Assembly (NCBI RefSeq): GCF_030413635.1
Contig: NZ_CP129235.1
Location: 186,001-250,000, forward strand
Length of the DNA stretch: 64,000 bases
Direction: 5' to 3'
From: Planococcus shenhongbingii
GTDB lineage: Bacteria; Bacillota; Bacilli; Bacillales_A; Planococcaceae
This document shows, piece by piece, positions 43,879-52,919 of the stretch. Position numbers and translations under genes: made by a program. Every line of letters starts with the position of its first letter. Position 1 is the first letter of the stretch. Under the pieces are notes generated by a model. The model searched no databases. It was not told where the DNA came from and was given only the letters and a program-made list of their open reading frames with translations.

Positions 43879-44502
43879 ATGAAAAGCATCAAAACATTAG
43901 CATTCGGATTGTTTGTTGTACTATTCTTAAGTTTTTCTCAAACAGAGGCTGAAGCACATTCACCTGATCTTCATGAAGGCTCTACTGGACAAGGAGTTAC
44001 AGAACTGCAGTCAATATTGCAGAAACTCGGCTATTTACAAGTCAATCCAACAGGCTATTATGGTTCTTTGACAAAAACTGCAGTGAGCCAGTTCCAGCGC
44101 GATTTCAATGTTCCATCTACAGGGTATACGGGTTCATTGACACGCAGCAAGCTTGATCAAGTTAAAATGATGGCACGTGTAGTGCACGGAGAAGCAAGAG
44201 GCGAAAGTTACAAAGGCCAAGTAGGGGTAGCGGCAGTCATTTTGAATCGTATGGATTCGAACCAATTTCCTAACAGTGCATACAACGTCATTTTCCAGCG
44301 CAATGCTTTTACAGCAGTCAATGATGGACAGTACTGGCTTGCACCTAACGCTTCCGCTTACCAGGCAGTCCGTGATGCTTACTTAGGATGGGATCCTTCT
44401 GGAGGAGCCACGTATTACTACAATCCAGCGGGCGTCAGCGATAAGTGGATTTACTCGCGTACAGTCATTACAAAAATCGGTAAACATTATTTTGCGAAAT
44501 AG
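43879..44502 (+). CDS. Cell-wall hydrolase with peptidoglycan-binding domain (SleB/CwlJ type)
   Basis: A protein of 207 residues. A Sec signal peptide (about residues 1-26, ending TEAEA) is followed by a peptidoglycan-binding domain (VTELQSILQKLGYL) and a Hydrolase_2 catalytic domain (ARVVHGEARGESYKGQVGVAAVILNR, with the catalytic Glu). Such enzymes are lytic transglycosylases of spore cortex or vegetative wall. Since sporulation is variable in this family, its role is open. GGGAGAG precedes the ATG. Confidence 0.92.
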   Translation: MKSIKTLAFGLFVVLFLSFSQTEAEAHSPDLHEGSTGQGVTELQSILQKLGYLQVNPTGYYGSLTKTAVSQFQRDFNVPSTGYTGSLTRSKLDQVKMMARVVHGEARGESYKGQVGVAAVILNRMDSNQFPNSAYNVIFQRNAFTAVNDGQYWLAPNASAYQAVRDAYLGWDPSGGATYYYNPAGVSDKWIYSRTVITKIGKHYFAK

Positions 44503-44504
44503 AG

Positions 44505-44540
44505 AAAAGAGTCTTGGGATTTTCCAAGACTCTTTTTTAT
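44505..44540 (+). terminator. Terminator after the wall hydrolase gene
   Basis: A perfect 13-bp stem (44505-44517 with 44524-44536) plus T run. Confidence 0.9.
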
Positions 44541-44666
44541 AGCTGGTATAATTGTGGAATAGGTGGAAATTAGCGTCAAAAGATGCAGTTGCCTTTGGAA
44601 GAAAGAGTATGCTATTTCACTGCATTGTATATAATGAAGAAGGAATCACAGAAAGGCGGAATGAAA

Positions 44667-45014
44667 ATGGCTGAATTACACAACAATGAATTACCACCAA
44701 AAACATGCAGCGTCGAAAAATTGGTGACAAACAAAAAGGATGTAGCGAAAGTGCTGTCCGGACAAAAAACGGCAACTCGACGAAATGGACGCTACGCAGA
44801 TGTTGGCGAAATAATGGTGCTGGAAGACAGAGAATTTAAAGTGGAAAATGTCTATCTGCAAACTCTTGGCGATTTAACCGATGAATTCGCCCGGCAAGAA
44901 GGGTATGACAGTGTTGAAGAATATAAGCAATCGATTCTAAAGTTTCATCCAGGTATGCCTTGGCTCCCGCATATGACCGTTTGGGTTCATGAATTTACTC
45001 CGATATTGAGGTAA
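44667..45014 (+). CDS. ASCH-domain protein
   Basis: A protein of 115 residues with a PUA-related ASCH fold. VLSGQKTATRRNGRYADVGEIMVL holds the conserved basic TxRR region expected to bind RNA or a nucleotide. The start at 44667 follows AAAGGCGG by a proper distance; the ATG at 44661 is too close. Four bases separate it from the next gene. Confidence 0.82.
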   Translation: MAELHNNELPPKTCSVEKLVTNKKDVAKVLSGQKTATRRNGRYADVGEIMVLEDREFKVENVYLQTLGDLTDEFARQEGYDSVEEYKQSILKFHPGMPWLPHMTVWVHEFTPILR

Positions 45015-45017
45015 GTT

Positions 45018-45449
45018 ATGTACACGTTGATTTTATTCCTTCATATTATGAGCGCCGTTTTATCCATAGGCCCTTTTTTTGTCCTGGTGCCCTTAGTCAA
45101 ACAGATGAGGGATGTTCCGGATGCAGTGCTGCAATCACAAATCTCGACATTTCGTTCAGCTACCCGGCTCGTTAAACATGCGGGACATGTGCTGGTGACG
45201 ACTGGTGTGTTATTGATATGGCAAAGTTACTGGCAATGGACGACACCGTGGATCGTGATGACACTTGTAATCATGTTTGGGTCGATTTTTTTCCTGGCGC
45301 GTGCCTTTAAGCCCATCTTGCAAAAGTTTGATGAACCGCATGCAGACCGGGCTGCTTTAATTAATAAATTAAACCGATCCGTCTGGCTGTATATTGGCTT
45401 GCTTGTGGCCATGCTTTGGCTGATGGTAGCTAAACCTGAGCTGTGGTAA
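45018..45449 (+). CDS. DUF2269-like membrane protein
   Basis: A protein of 143 residues with four hydrophobic helices (about residues 3-25, 50-68, 75-95 and 120-138). The opening LILFLHIMSAVLSIGPFFVLVP resembles DUF2269/YkoI-neighbour integral membrane proteins. The function is unknown. It is cotranscribed with the ASCH gene. Confidence 0.75.
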   Translation: MYTLILFLHIMSAVLSIGPFFVLVPLVKQMRDVPDAVLQSQISTFRSATRLVKHAGHVLVTTGVLLIWQSYWQWTTPWIVMTLVIMFGSIFFLARAFKPILQKFDEPHADRAALINKLNRSVWLYIGLLVAMLWLMVAKPELW

Positions 45450-45456
45450 GGTAAAT

Positions 45457-45492
45457 AAAAAAAGCTGATGTCCTAGGACATCAGCTTTTTCT
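45457..45492. terminator. Bidirectional terminator
   Basis: A perfect stem (AAAAAGCTGATGTCC with its complement around TA) lies between the convergent DUF2269-like gene and the sugar permease gene. Confidence 0.9.
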
Positions 45493-45498
45493 ATACCA

Positions 45499-46308
45499 TT
45501 AACCTTTCACAGCACCAGCTGTCATGCCGGCAACGAAGAAGCGCTGCAGGAAGACGTACGCGATTACCATTGGAGCAGAAGCGATAATGACGCCTGTGAA
45601 GAGCATTGGATAGTTTGTGGAATATTGGCCTTGGAACTCAAGCAAAGCGAGCGGCAAGGTCTTGTACGCGTTGTCTGTGATGAATAGCAATGGATACAGC
45701 AAATCGTTCCAATGCATCACAAACAGGAAAATGGCAGTTGCCGAGAGGGAAGGCAACGACAAAGGTATGGCTACTCTCGTGAACATCTGCCAGTTTCCAG
45801 CGCCATCAATTGTTGAGGCTTCAAACAATTCCTTCGGCAATGTTTTCATAAAGCCGGTCAAAATGAATACGGCAATCGGCAATGTGGTGGATACATTGAC
45901 GAGAATCAGCCCAACCAAACTATTTGTAAGCCCCAAGTCCAGCATTAATGAGTAAAGCGGCACCATGATCACTTGTGCCGGCACCATCATACCAAGCGTA
46001 AACAATGTAAATAGGATGTTTCCGAGCCAGCTGCTGAGGCGTGTGATGCCAAAAGCAATCATGGAAGCGAACAGCAAAGTGAATGTTACGGAAAACAATG
46101 TGACGATTACACTGTTCATAAAATAGCCGGCCATCGTCTGCTCTTGGAAAATAGCTACGTAATTATCGATATTTAGACCATTTGCAGGAAGTCCAAGTGG
46201 ATTAGCAAAGGTTTCCTGCAAAGTCTTCATCGATGTCAGTACAACCACCAGCAAAGGAATCAAGATAAGCAAAGCATAAACGATTAGAGAAAACCTTCGG
46301 AAAAGCAC
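45499..46308 (-). CDS. Carbohydrate ABC transporter permease (MalG type)
   Basis: A protein of 269 residues with six membrane helices and the EAA loop (ELFEASTIDGAGNWQMFTRVAIPLSLP) near residue 185. It is the third gene of a binding protein-permease-permease operon. The start codon is GTG with AGGAGG upstream. The sugar is not identifiable. Confidence 0.92.
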   Translation of the reverse strand: MLFRRFSLIVYALLILIPLLVVVLTSMKTLQETFANPLGLPANGLNIDNYVAIFQEQTMAGYFMNSVIVTLFSVTFTLLFASMIAFGITRLSSWLGNILFTLFTLGMMVPAQVIMVPLYSLMLDLGLTNSLVGLILVNVSTTLPIAVFILTGFMKTLPKELFEASTIDGAGNWQMFTRVAIPLSLPSLSATAIFLFVMHWNDLLYPLLFITDNAYKTLPLALLEFQGQYSTNYPMLFTGVIIASAPMVIAYVFLQRFFVAGMTAGAVKG

Positions 46309-46326
46309 ACTGTTTTCCTCCTTTCA

Positions 46327-47202
46327 TTAATAGGAAACCCGATCCGATCGCAATGCTTTGAATTGCAGGAACGTGATAAACGCGATAATAATCATAAAAA
46401 TTACAGAAATGGCACTTGCGTAACCAAACTGGTAACTTCTAAAAGCAATGTCATAGATATAAGTGGCGATGATTTCTGTTGAGTTATTAGGTCCGCCGCC
46501 TGTCATCGCAAATACCAGGTCGAACGCTTTGAACGATTGAATGGTTGTATAAGCAACAACAATCGTAGCGGAAGGAGCCAGCAACGGCCACGTAACCGCC
46601 CGGAACGTCTGCCATTTTGAAGCCCCTTCAATTTTAGCCACTTCGTACATTTCCTGCGGGATGGCTTGAAGGCCGGCAACAAAGACGATGAGCATTTGGC
46701 CTGCATGGAACCAAACCTGTGTAATAGCTAGAGAGTAGATCGCGATATTGGCATTCCCCAGCCAGTTTTGCGCGATGAATCCAAGGCCGATCGCTTCCAG
46801 GATTTGATTCAGGATGCCTAAAGACGGATCGTAAACAAACGCCCAGATAAACGCCACGGAAACAGATGACAGAATGGTAGGGAAAAAATACAAAGCCCGC
46901 AGAAAAATGGTGGTCTTTGTATTTTTTAACAAAATCATTGCAAAAGCAAGCGCCACTAGTGTTTGGAAGATAACTACTACTAGCATGAATTTTAAGTTAT
47001 TGCCAATTGTTTTCCTGAAAATCGAATCACCGGTAAAAGCCCGTTCAAAATTGTCGAAACCGATGAATGCGAAGGCATCACTAAATCCATCCCAATCAGT
47101 GAATGAATAAAACAACGCACTGATTGTTGGATAGAGGAAGAAAATGCTGTACAGGAGAAATCCCGGTACAAAAAATAGAAAAATAGTTTTTGAGTTTTTC
47201 AT
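46327..47202 (-). CDS. Carbohydrate ABC transporter permease (MalF type)
   Basis: A protein of 291 residues of the UgpA/MalF family with six helices. The motif EMYEVAKIEGASKWQTFRAVTWPLL is the EAA loop, and TGGGPNNSTEIIATYIYDIAF is typical of CUT1 permeases. It starts four bases after the binding-protein stop. Confidence 0.92.
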   Translation of the reverse strand: MKNSKTIFLFFVPGFLLYSIFFLYPTISALFYSFTDWDGFSDAFAFIGFDNFERAFTGDSIFRKTIGNNLKFMLVVVIFQTLVALAFAMILLKNTKTTIFLRALYFFPTILSSVSVAFIWAFVYDPSLGILNQILEAIGLGFIAQNWLGNANIAIYSLAITQVWFHAGQMLIVFVAGLQAIPQEMYEVAKIEGASKWQTFRAVTWPLLAPSATIVVAYTTIQSFKAFDLVFAMTGGGPNNSTEIIATYIYDIAFRSYQFGYASAISVIFMIIIAFITFLQFKALRSDRVSY

Positions 47203-47206
47203 AACA

Positions 47207-48472
47207 TCATTCCCTGTTTTCGTCTACGATTTTCTGTGCAGCTTCTGCAGCTGCCATCGGTTCTTCTCCGCCTAAAACATTTTCAATCGAGCTGAGTACA
47301 GCATCTTCAACTTGCGCATTGGTGATCAAATAGCGCGGCTGGAATCTCGTTTTTCTTTCATCAATCCAGTACGCGGTATTTTTTAAAGCTTCTGATTCAT
47401 AATTGACATCTGTAACAGTCAAATGCTGGCCAGTTTCATTTGCATATTTTGAAGCAACTTCCGGCTGGCTCAAGTATTCAATGAATTTTTTTGCCTGGTC
47501 TTTTTTCTCTGAATTGCTGTTCACGGCAAGCATGAATGTAGCGGTGTTGATGCCTTCATATACTGCTTCGCTTTCTTCGACCGTAATCGGCGCCAGCAAG
47601 TCTAATTGAAGGTCTGGGTTCAAGCCCAATAAAGATGCCATATGGTATGAGCCGGTCGCAAGCATTGCAGCTTCACCGTTCGCTACCATAGCCATTGCAG
47701 CATCCTGGTTAGTGCCAAGTGCGTTTTCCTGGATATAACCTTTTTGCTCAAGCAATTGGAAATCCTCCAGTGTTTTTACCCACCATTCGTTCGTTAGCTT
47801 CTCTTCACCGCTTAACAGTTTCGCAAAGATTTCTTCATCAGGTGCATTGTTCATCACCATGCTGTTCATAAATTGGTTAGGACCGATATCCGCTCCAGGG
47901 AAAGCGATAGGCGTGATGCCGTTTTCCAACAGCGTATCACACATTTCCTGGAATTCAGTCCAGCTCTTCGGCACTTCAAGCCCGAGTTCTTCAAACATGC
48001 CTTTGTTGTAAACCGGCATATTGAAAACAAGCTGATATGGAAGAGCATACTGTTTGCCGTCTACTTGTCCGACACTGATCAAGTTTTCATCAAAATTAGA
48101 AACAAATTCTTCACCGCTTAAATCTTCAAAAATTCCAGCTTCTTGAAGTGACTGGAATTGTGCTCCGGGGAATGAAGCGAAGACATCGCCCGTGGAACCT
48201 TCCTGCAGCATGCGTTGAGCAGTGCCCAAATATTGATCGGAAGGATAGATATTCATTTCTACAGAAATATCAGGATTTTCTTTTTCAAACTCCGTGATAA
48301 TTTCATCAAAGACGGCTTTATCTTCCCCACGCCAATGCATAAAACTGATTTGTGTTTTCTCGCCGCTTTCTCCGCCGCTTTCGTTGCTGCTGTTGCTTTC
48401 ACCGGCACACCCCGAAAGAATTAATAACACTGCTAAAATTCCGGCAATCATTGAAATATACTTTTTTGACAT
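47207..48472 (-). CDS. Carbohydrate ABC transporter substrate-binding lipoprotein
   Basis: A protein of 421 residues of the SBP_bac_1 (CUT1) family. The lipobox LSGC follows a hydrophobic segment. FMHWRGEDKAVFDEIITEFEKENPDI opens the mature domain. The start at 48472 is eight bases after GGGGTGG; the GTG four codons earlier overlaps that site. The operon has no ATPase, so a shared MsmX-type ATPase is expected elsewhere. No regulator is adjacent. Confidence 0.92.
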   Translation of the reverse strand: MSKKYISMIAGILAVLLILSGCAGESNSSNESGGESGEKTQISFMHWRGEDKAVFDEIITEFEKENPDISVEMNIYPSDQYLGTAQRMLQEGSTGDVFASFPGAQFQSLQEAGIFEDLSGEEFVSNFDENLISVGQVDGKQYALPYQLVFNMPVYNKGMFEELGLEVPKSWTEFQEMCDTLLENGITPIAFPGADIGPNQFMNSMVMNNAPDEEIFAKLLSGEEKLTNEWWVKTLEDFQLLEQKGYIQENALGTNQDAAMAMVANGEAAMLATGSYHMASLLGLNPDLQLDLLAPITVEESEAVYEGINTATFMLAVNSNSEKKDQAKKFIEYLSQPEVASKYANETGQHLTVTDVNYESEALKNTAYWIDERKTRFQPRYLITNAQVEDAVLSSIENVLGGEEPMAAAEAAQKIVDENRE

Positions 48473-48583
48473 CCCTGTGCCCACCCCTTTTTATAATGAT
48501 AGAACTGCTTATTATTAGTTATACCGTAAAAGTACTATTAAACACAAATAATACTGAATTATCGAATTTTAGCCATTTTTTCA

Positions 48584-48612
48584 TTGACAAAAGAAGAAAA
48601 GTCCCATAAGAT
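48584..48612 (+). promoter_or_regulatory. trpEG promoter
   Basis: TTGACA (48584-48589), a 17-bp spacer and TAAGAT (48607-48612) form a strong promoter just ahead of the T-box leader. Confidence 0.75.
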
Positions 48613-48618
48613 AAGTTC

Positions 48619-48943
48619 AACCTTTTTGTACGGAAAATGGCAGAAGATGTCGGAAGCGGCATCGCCACAGTACAGTAGAGCTGAGCATAGCAGAGCAAAT
48701 CGATGAATAAGAAGAGTAGCGTATAGAGTTCCTCTCAAAGAGAGCCAGTGGCAGGTGGAAACTGGCGGGGATTGTGCGTGAATGGGCTTATGAGAGATTC
48801 CTTGAACCAAGAGTAGAGGAGTCCGTTTCTCCCGCGTTACAGGGGGCTAAGGGAAAGCTGTTTCAGCTTTAACAAGAGGTGGTACCGCGGTCAATCCGTC
48901 CTCTGCAAGGAATGTTTCTGTTCCTTGCAGGGGGCTTTTTTAT
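48619..48943 (+). ncRNA. T-box leader, probably tryptophan-responsive
   Basis: A leader of about 325 nt holds stem I (AGAGAGCCAGTGGCAGG around 48741, with GAA-TGG-GC at 48780-48787 as the likely specifier loop carrying the Trp codon TGG at 48783-48785). The conserved T-box AGGTGGTACCGCGG (48876-48890) pairs with uncharged tRNA. The terminator pairs 48899-48912 with 48921-48934 and ends in T residues to 48943. Uncharged tRNA-Trp should allow read-through into trpEG. Confidence 0.88.
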
Positions 48944-49008
48944 TGTCTGGGGTACCAGGGGGCTACACAGGCGCTTCCGCTTTTCTAAATCAAAGGAGAT
49001 GAGCAGAG

Positions 49009-50349
49009 ATGAAGATGAGAAAAATTGATGGAGATTCTTTGACGCCGATTATGGTGTTCAACCGGCTGCAAGGCGAACGGAAATGTTTATTGGAAAGTTC
49101 CTTGAAGACAAGTGTGACCGGCCGCTATTCTTTTATTGCGGCTGATCCATCGAAAACGTTTATTGGAGATGGAGATGCGTTAAAAGAAGTAGATTTCCGC
49201 ACTGGACAGGAAACGAATCATATAGGCAAACCGCTCGAATTATTGAAATCACTTTTGCCTGTTTATGATGCAAAAGTGGAAGGACTGCCGTTTACAGGAG
49301 GAGCGCTCGGCTACATAGGATATGACGCCATCCAGGCTTATGAACCGGTTGAAGAAGCTGTAAAGAATAGCCTTCAGATGCCCGATATCCATCTCCATCT
49401 GTATGAGACGATTGTGGTTTTTGACCATGTAAAAAATGATATCACAATCATTTCATTTGAAGATAAATTGGAAGACGTAGAAGCGCAGCTGAACTTGCCG
49501 GAGACTGTTGCAGAGCAGGAAAAACAACAGCCGCTCCTGTTTTCTTCTAAAACCGATGCTAAAAAGTTTCGTGCTCAAGTAGAGCAAGCCAAAGACCATA
49601 TCCGAAACGGCGATGTTTTTCAATTGGTATTGTCGCAGCGCTTATCCGCTGGTTATGGGGGAGATGCATTCCAGTTGTACCGGAAACTGCGCAAGCAGAA
49701 TCCCTCACCTTATCAGTTTTTCATCGATTTTGGCGACTATGCTGTAGTTGGGGCGTCACCTGAAAGTTTATTGACGATACGGGATGGCCATATGATAACC
49801 AATCCGATAGCGGGGACTCGAAAAAGAGGGCGTACAGAAGAAGAAGATGCGTTTCTTGCGGATGAATTGGCAAACGATGAAAAAGAACGGGCAGAACACC
49901 AGATGCTGGTCGATCTCAGCCGCAACGACGTGGGCCGTGTGGCAGCAATCGGTTCTGTGAAAATCCCGAAGTACATGGCTATCGAGAAATATCAGCACGT
50001 TATGCACCTCGTGTCGGAAGTAACGGGGGAGTTGAATAGCGCCATGCATCCGCTTGATGCACTGGTATCATGTCTCCCTGCAGGCACAGTATCAGGCGCT
50101 CCGAAAGTGCGTGCGATGCAGCTGATCCAGCAATTTGAAGAAGAGCGGCGTGGAGTCTATGGAGGGGCAATCGGCTATTTCGGCTTTAACGGGAATTTGG
50201 ATGTGGCTCTCGCCATTCGGACATTTGTGGTTAAGGACCAGCAAGTCCATGTGCAAGCGGGCGCAGGAATTGTCTATGATTCGGATCCCCAGGCAGAATT
50301 TGAAGAAACTTTGCACAAAGCACGTTCACTTACGGAGGTGTTCGGATGA
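49009..50349 (+). CDS. trpE: Anthranilate synthase component I
   Basis: A protein of 446 residues of the chorismate-binding family, somewhat short at the N-terminus for TrpE. LLESS at residues 28-32 is the tryptophan feedback site. The catalytic core shows GASPESLL, NPIAGTRKRG, EHQMLVDLSRNDVGRV and LPAGTVSGAPKVRAM. It makes anthranilate from chorismate with TrpG. The Trp T-box upstream favours TrpE over PabB. AAAGGAGA precedes the ATG. Confidence 0.9.
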   Translation: MKMRKIDGDSLTPIMVFNRLQGERKCLLESSLKTSVTGRYSFIAADPSKTFIGDGDALKEVDFRTGQETNHIGKPLELLKSLLPVYDAKVEGLPFTGGALGYIGYDAIQAYEPVEEAVKNSLQMPDIHLHLYETIVVFDHVKNDITIISFEDKLEDVEAQLNLPETVAEQEKQQPLLFSSKTDAKKFRAQVEQAKDHIRNGDVFQLVLSQRLSAGYGGDAFQLYRKLRKQNPSPYQFFIDFGDYAVVGASPESLLTIRDGHMITNPIAGTRKRGRTEEEDAFLADELANDEKERAEHQMLVDLSRNDVGRVAAIGSVKIPKYMAIEKYQHVMHLVSEVTGELNSAMHPLDALVSCLPAGTVSGAPKVRAMQLIQQFEEERRGVYGGAIGYFGFNGNLDVALAIRTFVVKDQQVHVQAGAGIVYDSDPQAEFEETLHKARSLTEVFG

Positions 50350-50936
50350 TTCTTTTAATCGATCATTACGATTCTTTCACTTATAATATTTATCAAGCTG
50401 CAGCGGAAATGGGCAAAGATGTGGAAGTTGTCCGCTATGGAGTATTATCGCTTGAAGAAATCATCGCGAAACAGCCGGAAGCCATCATTTTGTCTCCGGG
50501 ACCGGGGCATCCGGAAGCTTTGCCGGATTCAATCCAGTTGATCCAACAGGTTTACCAAACCATTCCGATTCTTGGGATTTGCCTGGGCCACCAATTGATT
50601 GGCGCAGCTTTTGGAGGGAATATCATCCAGGCGCCAGTGATCCGGCACGGCAAAGTTTCTTCCATAACGCATAATCAGCAAGGAATCTTTGCTGGAATGC
50701 CAAAGCCATTGCCTGTTATGCGCTATCATTCGCTTGTAATCGATGCGGCGACTGTTCCGGAATGCTTGAATATCGACGCAGTTGCTTCGGATGACAATAC
50801 CATAATGGCTATCCGGCACGAAATTTTTCCGGTATATGGTATGCAATTCCATCCCGAATCAATTGGAACCCCTGAAGGAGTGCAGTTGTTGGAACGTTTT
50901 TTTATAGAGATTGAGCAAGAAATCGCTGTTAAATAG
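50346..50936 (+). CDS. trpG: Anthranilate/aminodeoxychorismate synthase glutamine amidotransferase
   Basis: A protein of 196 residues, a class I glutamine amidotransferase. The catalytic triad is Cys in GICLGHQ, and His and Glu in FHPES. It supplies ammonia to TrpE and may also serve PabB. The ATG overlaps the trpE stop. trpDCFBA do not follow, so the rest of the pathway is elsewhere. Confidence 0.92.
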   Translation: MILLIDHYDSFTYNIYQAAAEMGKDVEVVRYGVLSLEEIIAKQPEAIILSPGPGHPEALPDSIQLIQQVYQTIPILGICLGHQLIGAAFGGNIIQAPVIRHGKVSSITHNQQGIFAGMPKPLPVMRYHSLVIDAATVPECLNIDAVASDDNTIMAIRHEIFPVYGMQFHPESIGTPEGVQLLERFFIEIEQEIAVK

Positions 50937-50948
50937 GCGATAAAGAAA

Positions 50949-50990
50949 AGAGGGCGGCCTGGACTTGATGCCAGGCCGCTCTCTTTTTCT
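50949..50990. terminator. Bidirectional terminator after trpG
   Basis: A 14-bp stem (AGAGGGCGGCCTGG with CCAGGCCGCTCTCT, one mismatch) followed by T residues. It also ends the convergent DDAH-like gene. Confidence 0.88.
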
Positions 50991-51843
50991 ATTTTCTAAC
51001 GAGTGGCATCGTGCAACAGCGGAAGGCCCCGCCGGATTTGATAATCTCAGAAAAATCCACTTCAATTACATGGAATCCCCGTTTTTTGAGCATATGATTG
51101 ACTTTCTTGTTCTGCGGTTGGCTGAAGACCCGGCGGTTTCCAATCGACAGTACATTGGTGCCGAGTGCAAATTGTTCCTCAGCACTCACTTTCATCAGAG
51201 TATAGCGTTTAGCTAACATTTTTATGGTTTCTGCATCCAATGCTTCAGGAAAAATCAACGCTTCCGTCGGGGAAAGGATATTGAAAACGCAATCAAGATG
51301 CAAATACTTTTCGTTAAATGAAATGGGCACCACATTAAAGCGCGGCAATTTTTCCTGCAGTTCCTGAATAGCGGTTTTAGATGTCCGGCTGCTGATGCCG
51401 ACATAAAGCGTATCTTGGTCGATGATAACGTCTCCGCCTTCTACCCGGTTAGAGCCGAGCGGCTTGAAGCGAATGTGCCGGCTTTCCAGCCATTTCTCCA
51501 ACTCAGCTTCTTCGCCTTGCCGGATAGCTGAAGCCATTCCACCGATAAAGACAGTATCGTCTACTGTAAATCCGATATCACGCGTGAAAACTTGTTCAGG
51601 GAAATGCTCAGCCGATTCAAGCATCTCTACTGCAACGCCGTTTTCTTGCAAAGCTTTTACAAACTGTTCGTGTTGCTGCATGGCTTTTTCAGTATCGATA
51701 TTTTCTTTTTGATAACGTTTTTGCACATCGTTGATCACTTCTTTGATTTCCATGTAATGCGGAGCGCATAACAAAACCGATTGAAGTGTATCGTATTCGC
51801 TTCTGCACCAGGCAAACGGTGCTTCTTTTGCATAAGATGTCAT
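50989..51843 (-). CDS. Dimethylarginine dimethylaminohydrolase / arginine deiminase family protein
   Basis: A protein of 284 residues of the amidinotransferase superfamily. Visible features are FTRDIGF, the catalytic His in YLHLDCVFN, and the terminal catalytic Cys in SGGAFRCCTMPL. It likely hydrolyses a guanidino compound such as dimethylarginine or arginine to citrulline plus amine. B. subtilis YkgA is similar. GGAGG lies seven bases before the ATG. Confidence 0.87.
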   Translation of the reverse strand: MTSYAKEAPFAWCRSEYDTLQSVLLCAPHYMEIKEVINDVQKRYQKENIDTEKAMQQHEQFVKALQENGVAVEMLESAEHFPEQVFTRDIGFTVDDTVFIGGMASAIRQGEEAELEKWLESRHIRFKPLGSNRVEGGDVIIDQDTLYVGISSRTSKTAIQELQEKLPRFNVVPISFNEKYLHLDCVFNILSPTEALIFPEALDAETIKMLAKRYTLMKVSAEEQFALGTNVLSIGNRRVFSQPQNKKVNHMLKKRGFHVIEVDFSEIIKSGGAFRCCTMPLVRK

Positions 51844-51978
51844 ATTTTCTCCTCCAAAAAAACCTCATAGTCATATACCTATTCCCTGCTGGGAGGCAGA
51901 ATAAAACATAGAGATAAAGTACAATCAACAGAGAAGCAATTGAAAACTGCAGTCCAATCAAGGGATAGGAGGAATCAT

Positions 51979-52401
51979 ATGAATATCGTCAAACAAGAAG
52001 TTCCAGAAGACCGCGATTTTATCCGGAATAAGGTGATTGAGCATAATGTGGCCAGTTTGCCTGGCGAAAAGAAGTCACCGAAAGAACAAGTCAGCTTTAT
52101 TGCCCGCAATGATGAAGGGGAAATAATTGGAGGAATCACTGGCACCGCTTACTGGGAGCACATGCATATCGATTTTCTCTGGGTAGATCCAGAAGCCCGC
52201 GGCAGACGGATTGCTGAAGAGCTGATGCAGCAGCTGGAGCATTATTCGCGAAGCCAGGCATGCTACCTGATGGTAGTGGAGACATTCAGTTTCCAGGCGC
52301 CGGGGTTTTACAAGAAACAAGGATTTTGTGAATTCGGCGTATTGGAAAATCATCCAAAAGGGCATAGCAAACATTATTTTGAAAAACGGTTGATGGATTA
52401 A
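51979..52401 (+). CDS. GNAT-family acetyltransferase
   Basis: A protein of 140 residues. [22 protein letters not shown] is the acetyl-CoA-binding motif A, and [14 protein letters not shown] follows. The start at 51979 has AGGAGG upstream. The substrate is unknown. Confidence 0.88.
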   Translation: MNIVKQEVPEDRDFIRNKVIEHNVASLPGEKKSPKEQVSFIARNDEGEIIGGITGTAYWEHMHIDFLWVDPEARGRRIAEELMQQLEHYSRSQACYLMVVETFSFQAPGFYKKQGFCEFGVLENHPKGHSKHYFEKRLMD

Positions 52402-52409
52402 AGGCAATA

Positions 52410-52439
52410 AAAAAAGGGCGCCCAAAAGGCGTCCTTTTT
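52410..52439. terminator. Bidirectional terminator
   Basis: AAAAGGGCGCC pairs with GGCGTCCTTTT between the convergent GNAT and GIY-YIG genes. Confidence 0.8.
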
Positions 52440-52442
52440 AAA

Positions 52443-52826
52443 TCAGTCCTGTTCTTTGTAAAATACTTTGTCGATATTGTATTTTGCTTTATGCGTGTTA
52501 ATCAAATATGTTTCGTAAATATCGCGCTCCATCGGATCTTCTACAATCGAAACCGTAATGCGGTAAACTTCATCGCGGTGGTTTTTCAATGGTGACACGT
52601 TATCTTCGAAATGCTTTTTCACGCGCTGGCGAAGTTTACGAGCTTTGCCGACAAACAGTAATTCGCCGCTATGGTTGAAGAATTGAATGATGCCGCCTTT
52701 ATCGCGCGGAACTTCATGCAAGTCGATAAAACCGTATAATGGCTTAATGATCGCCTCGTCGCCTGTAACTTCCTGTTTGCGCTGTGTAATGGTGATATCG
52801 GCTTTAGGTGGTTGAATATTAATCAT
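52443..52826 (-). CDS. GIY-YIG domain nuclease-like protein
   Basis: A protein of 127 residues. YGFIDLHEVP and LLFVGKARKLRQRVKKHF form a UvrC/YurQ-like GIY-YIG module, in which the GIY and YIG motifs read GFI and FVG. The late Glu (DIYETYLI) is present. It is probably a small DNA-repair nuclease relative. The start is the ATG at 52826 after AGAGGA. Confidence 0.8.
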   Translation of the reverse strand: MINIQPPKADITITQRKQEVTGDEAIIKPLYGFIDLHEVPRDKGGIIQFFNHSGELLFVGKARKLRQRVKKHFEDNVSPLKNHRDEVYRITVSIVEDPMERDIYETYLINTHKAKYNIDKVFYKEQD

Positions 52827-52919
52827 ACTTATCACGTCCTCTATTATCGTATTGCTTATCTTACCATAAAAAAGAGCGGAAATCTATTCGCTCTTTTTGT
52901 TAATGAACAAGAATGGTTT

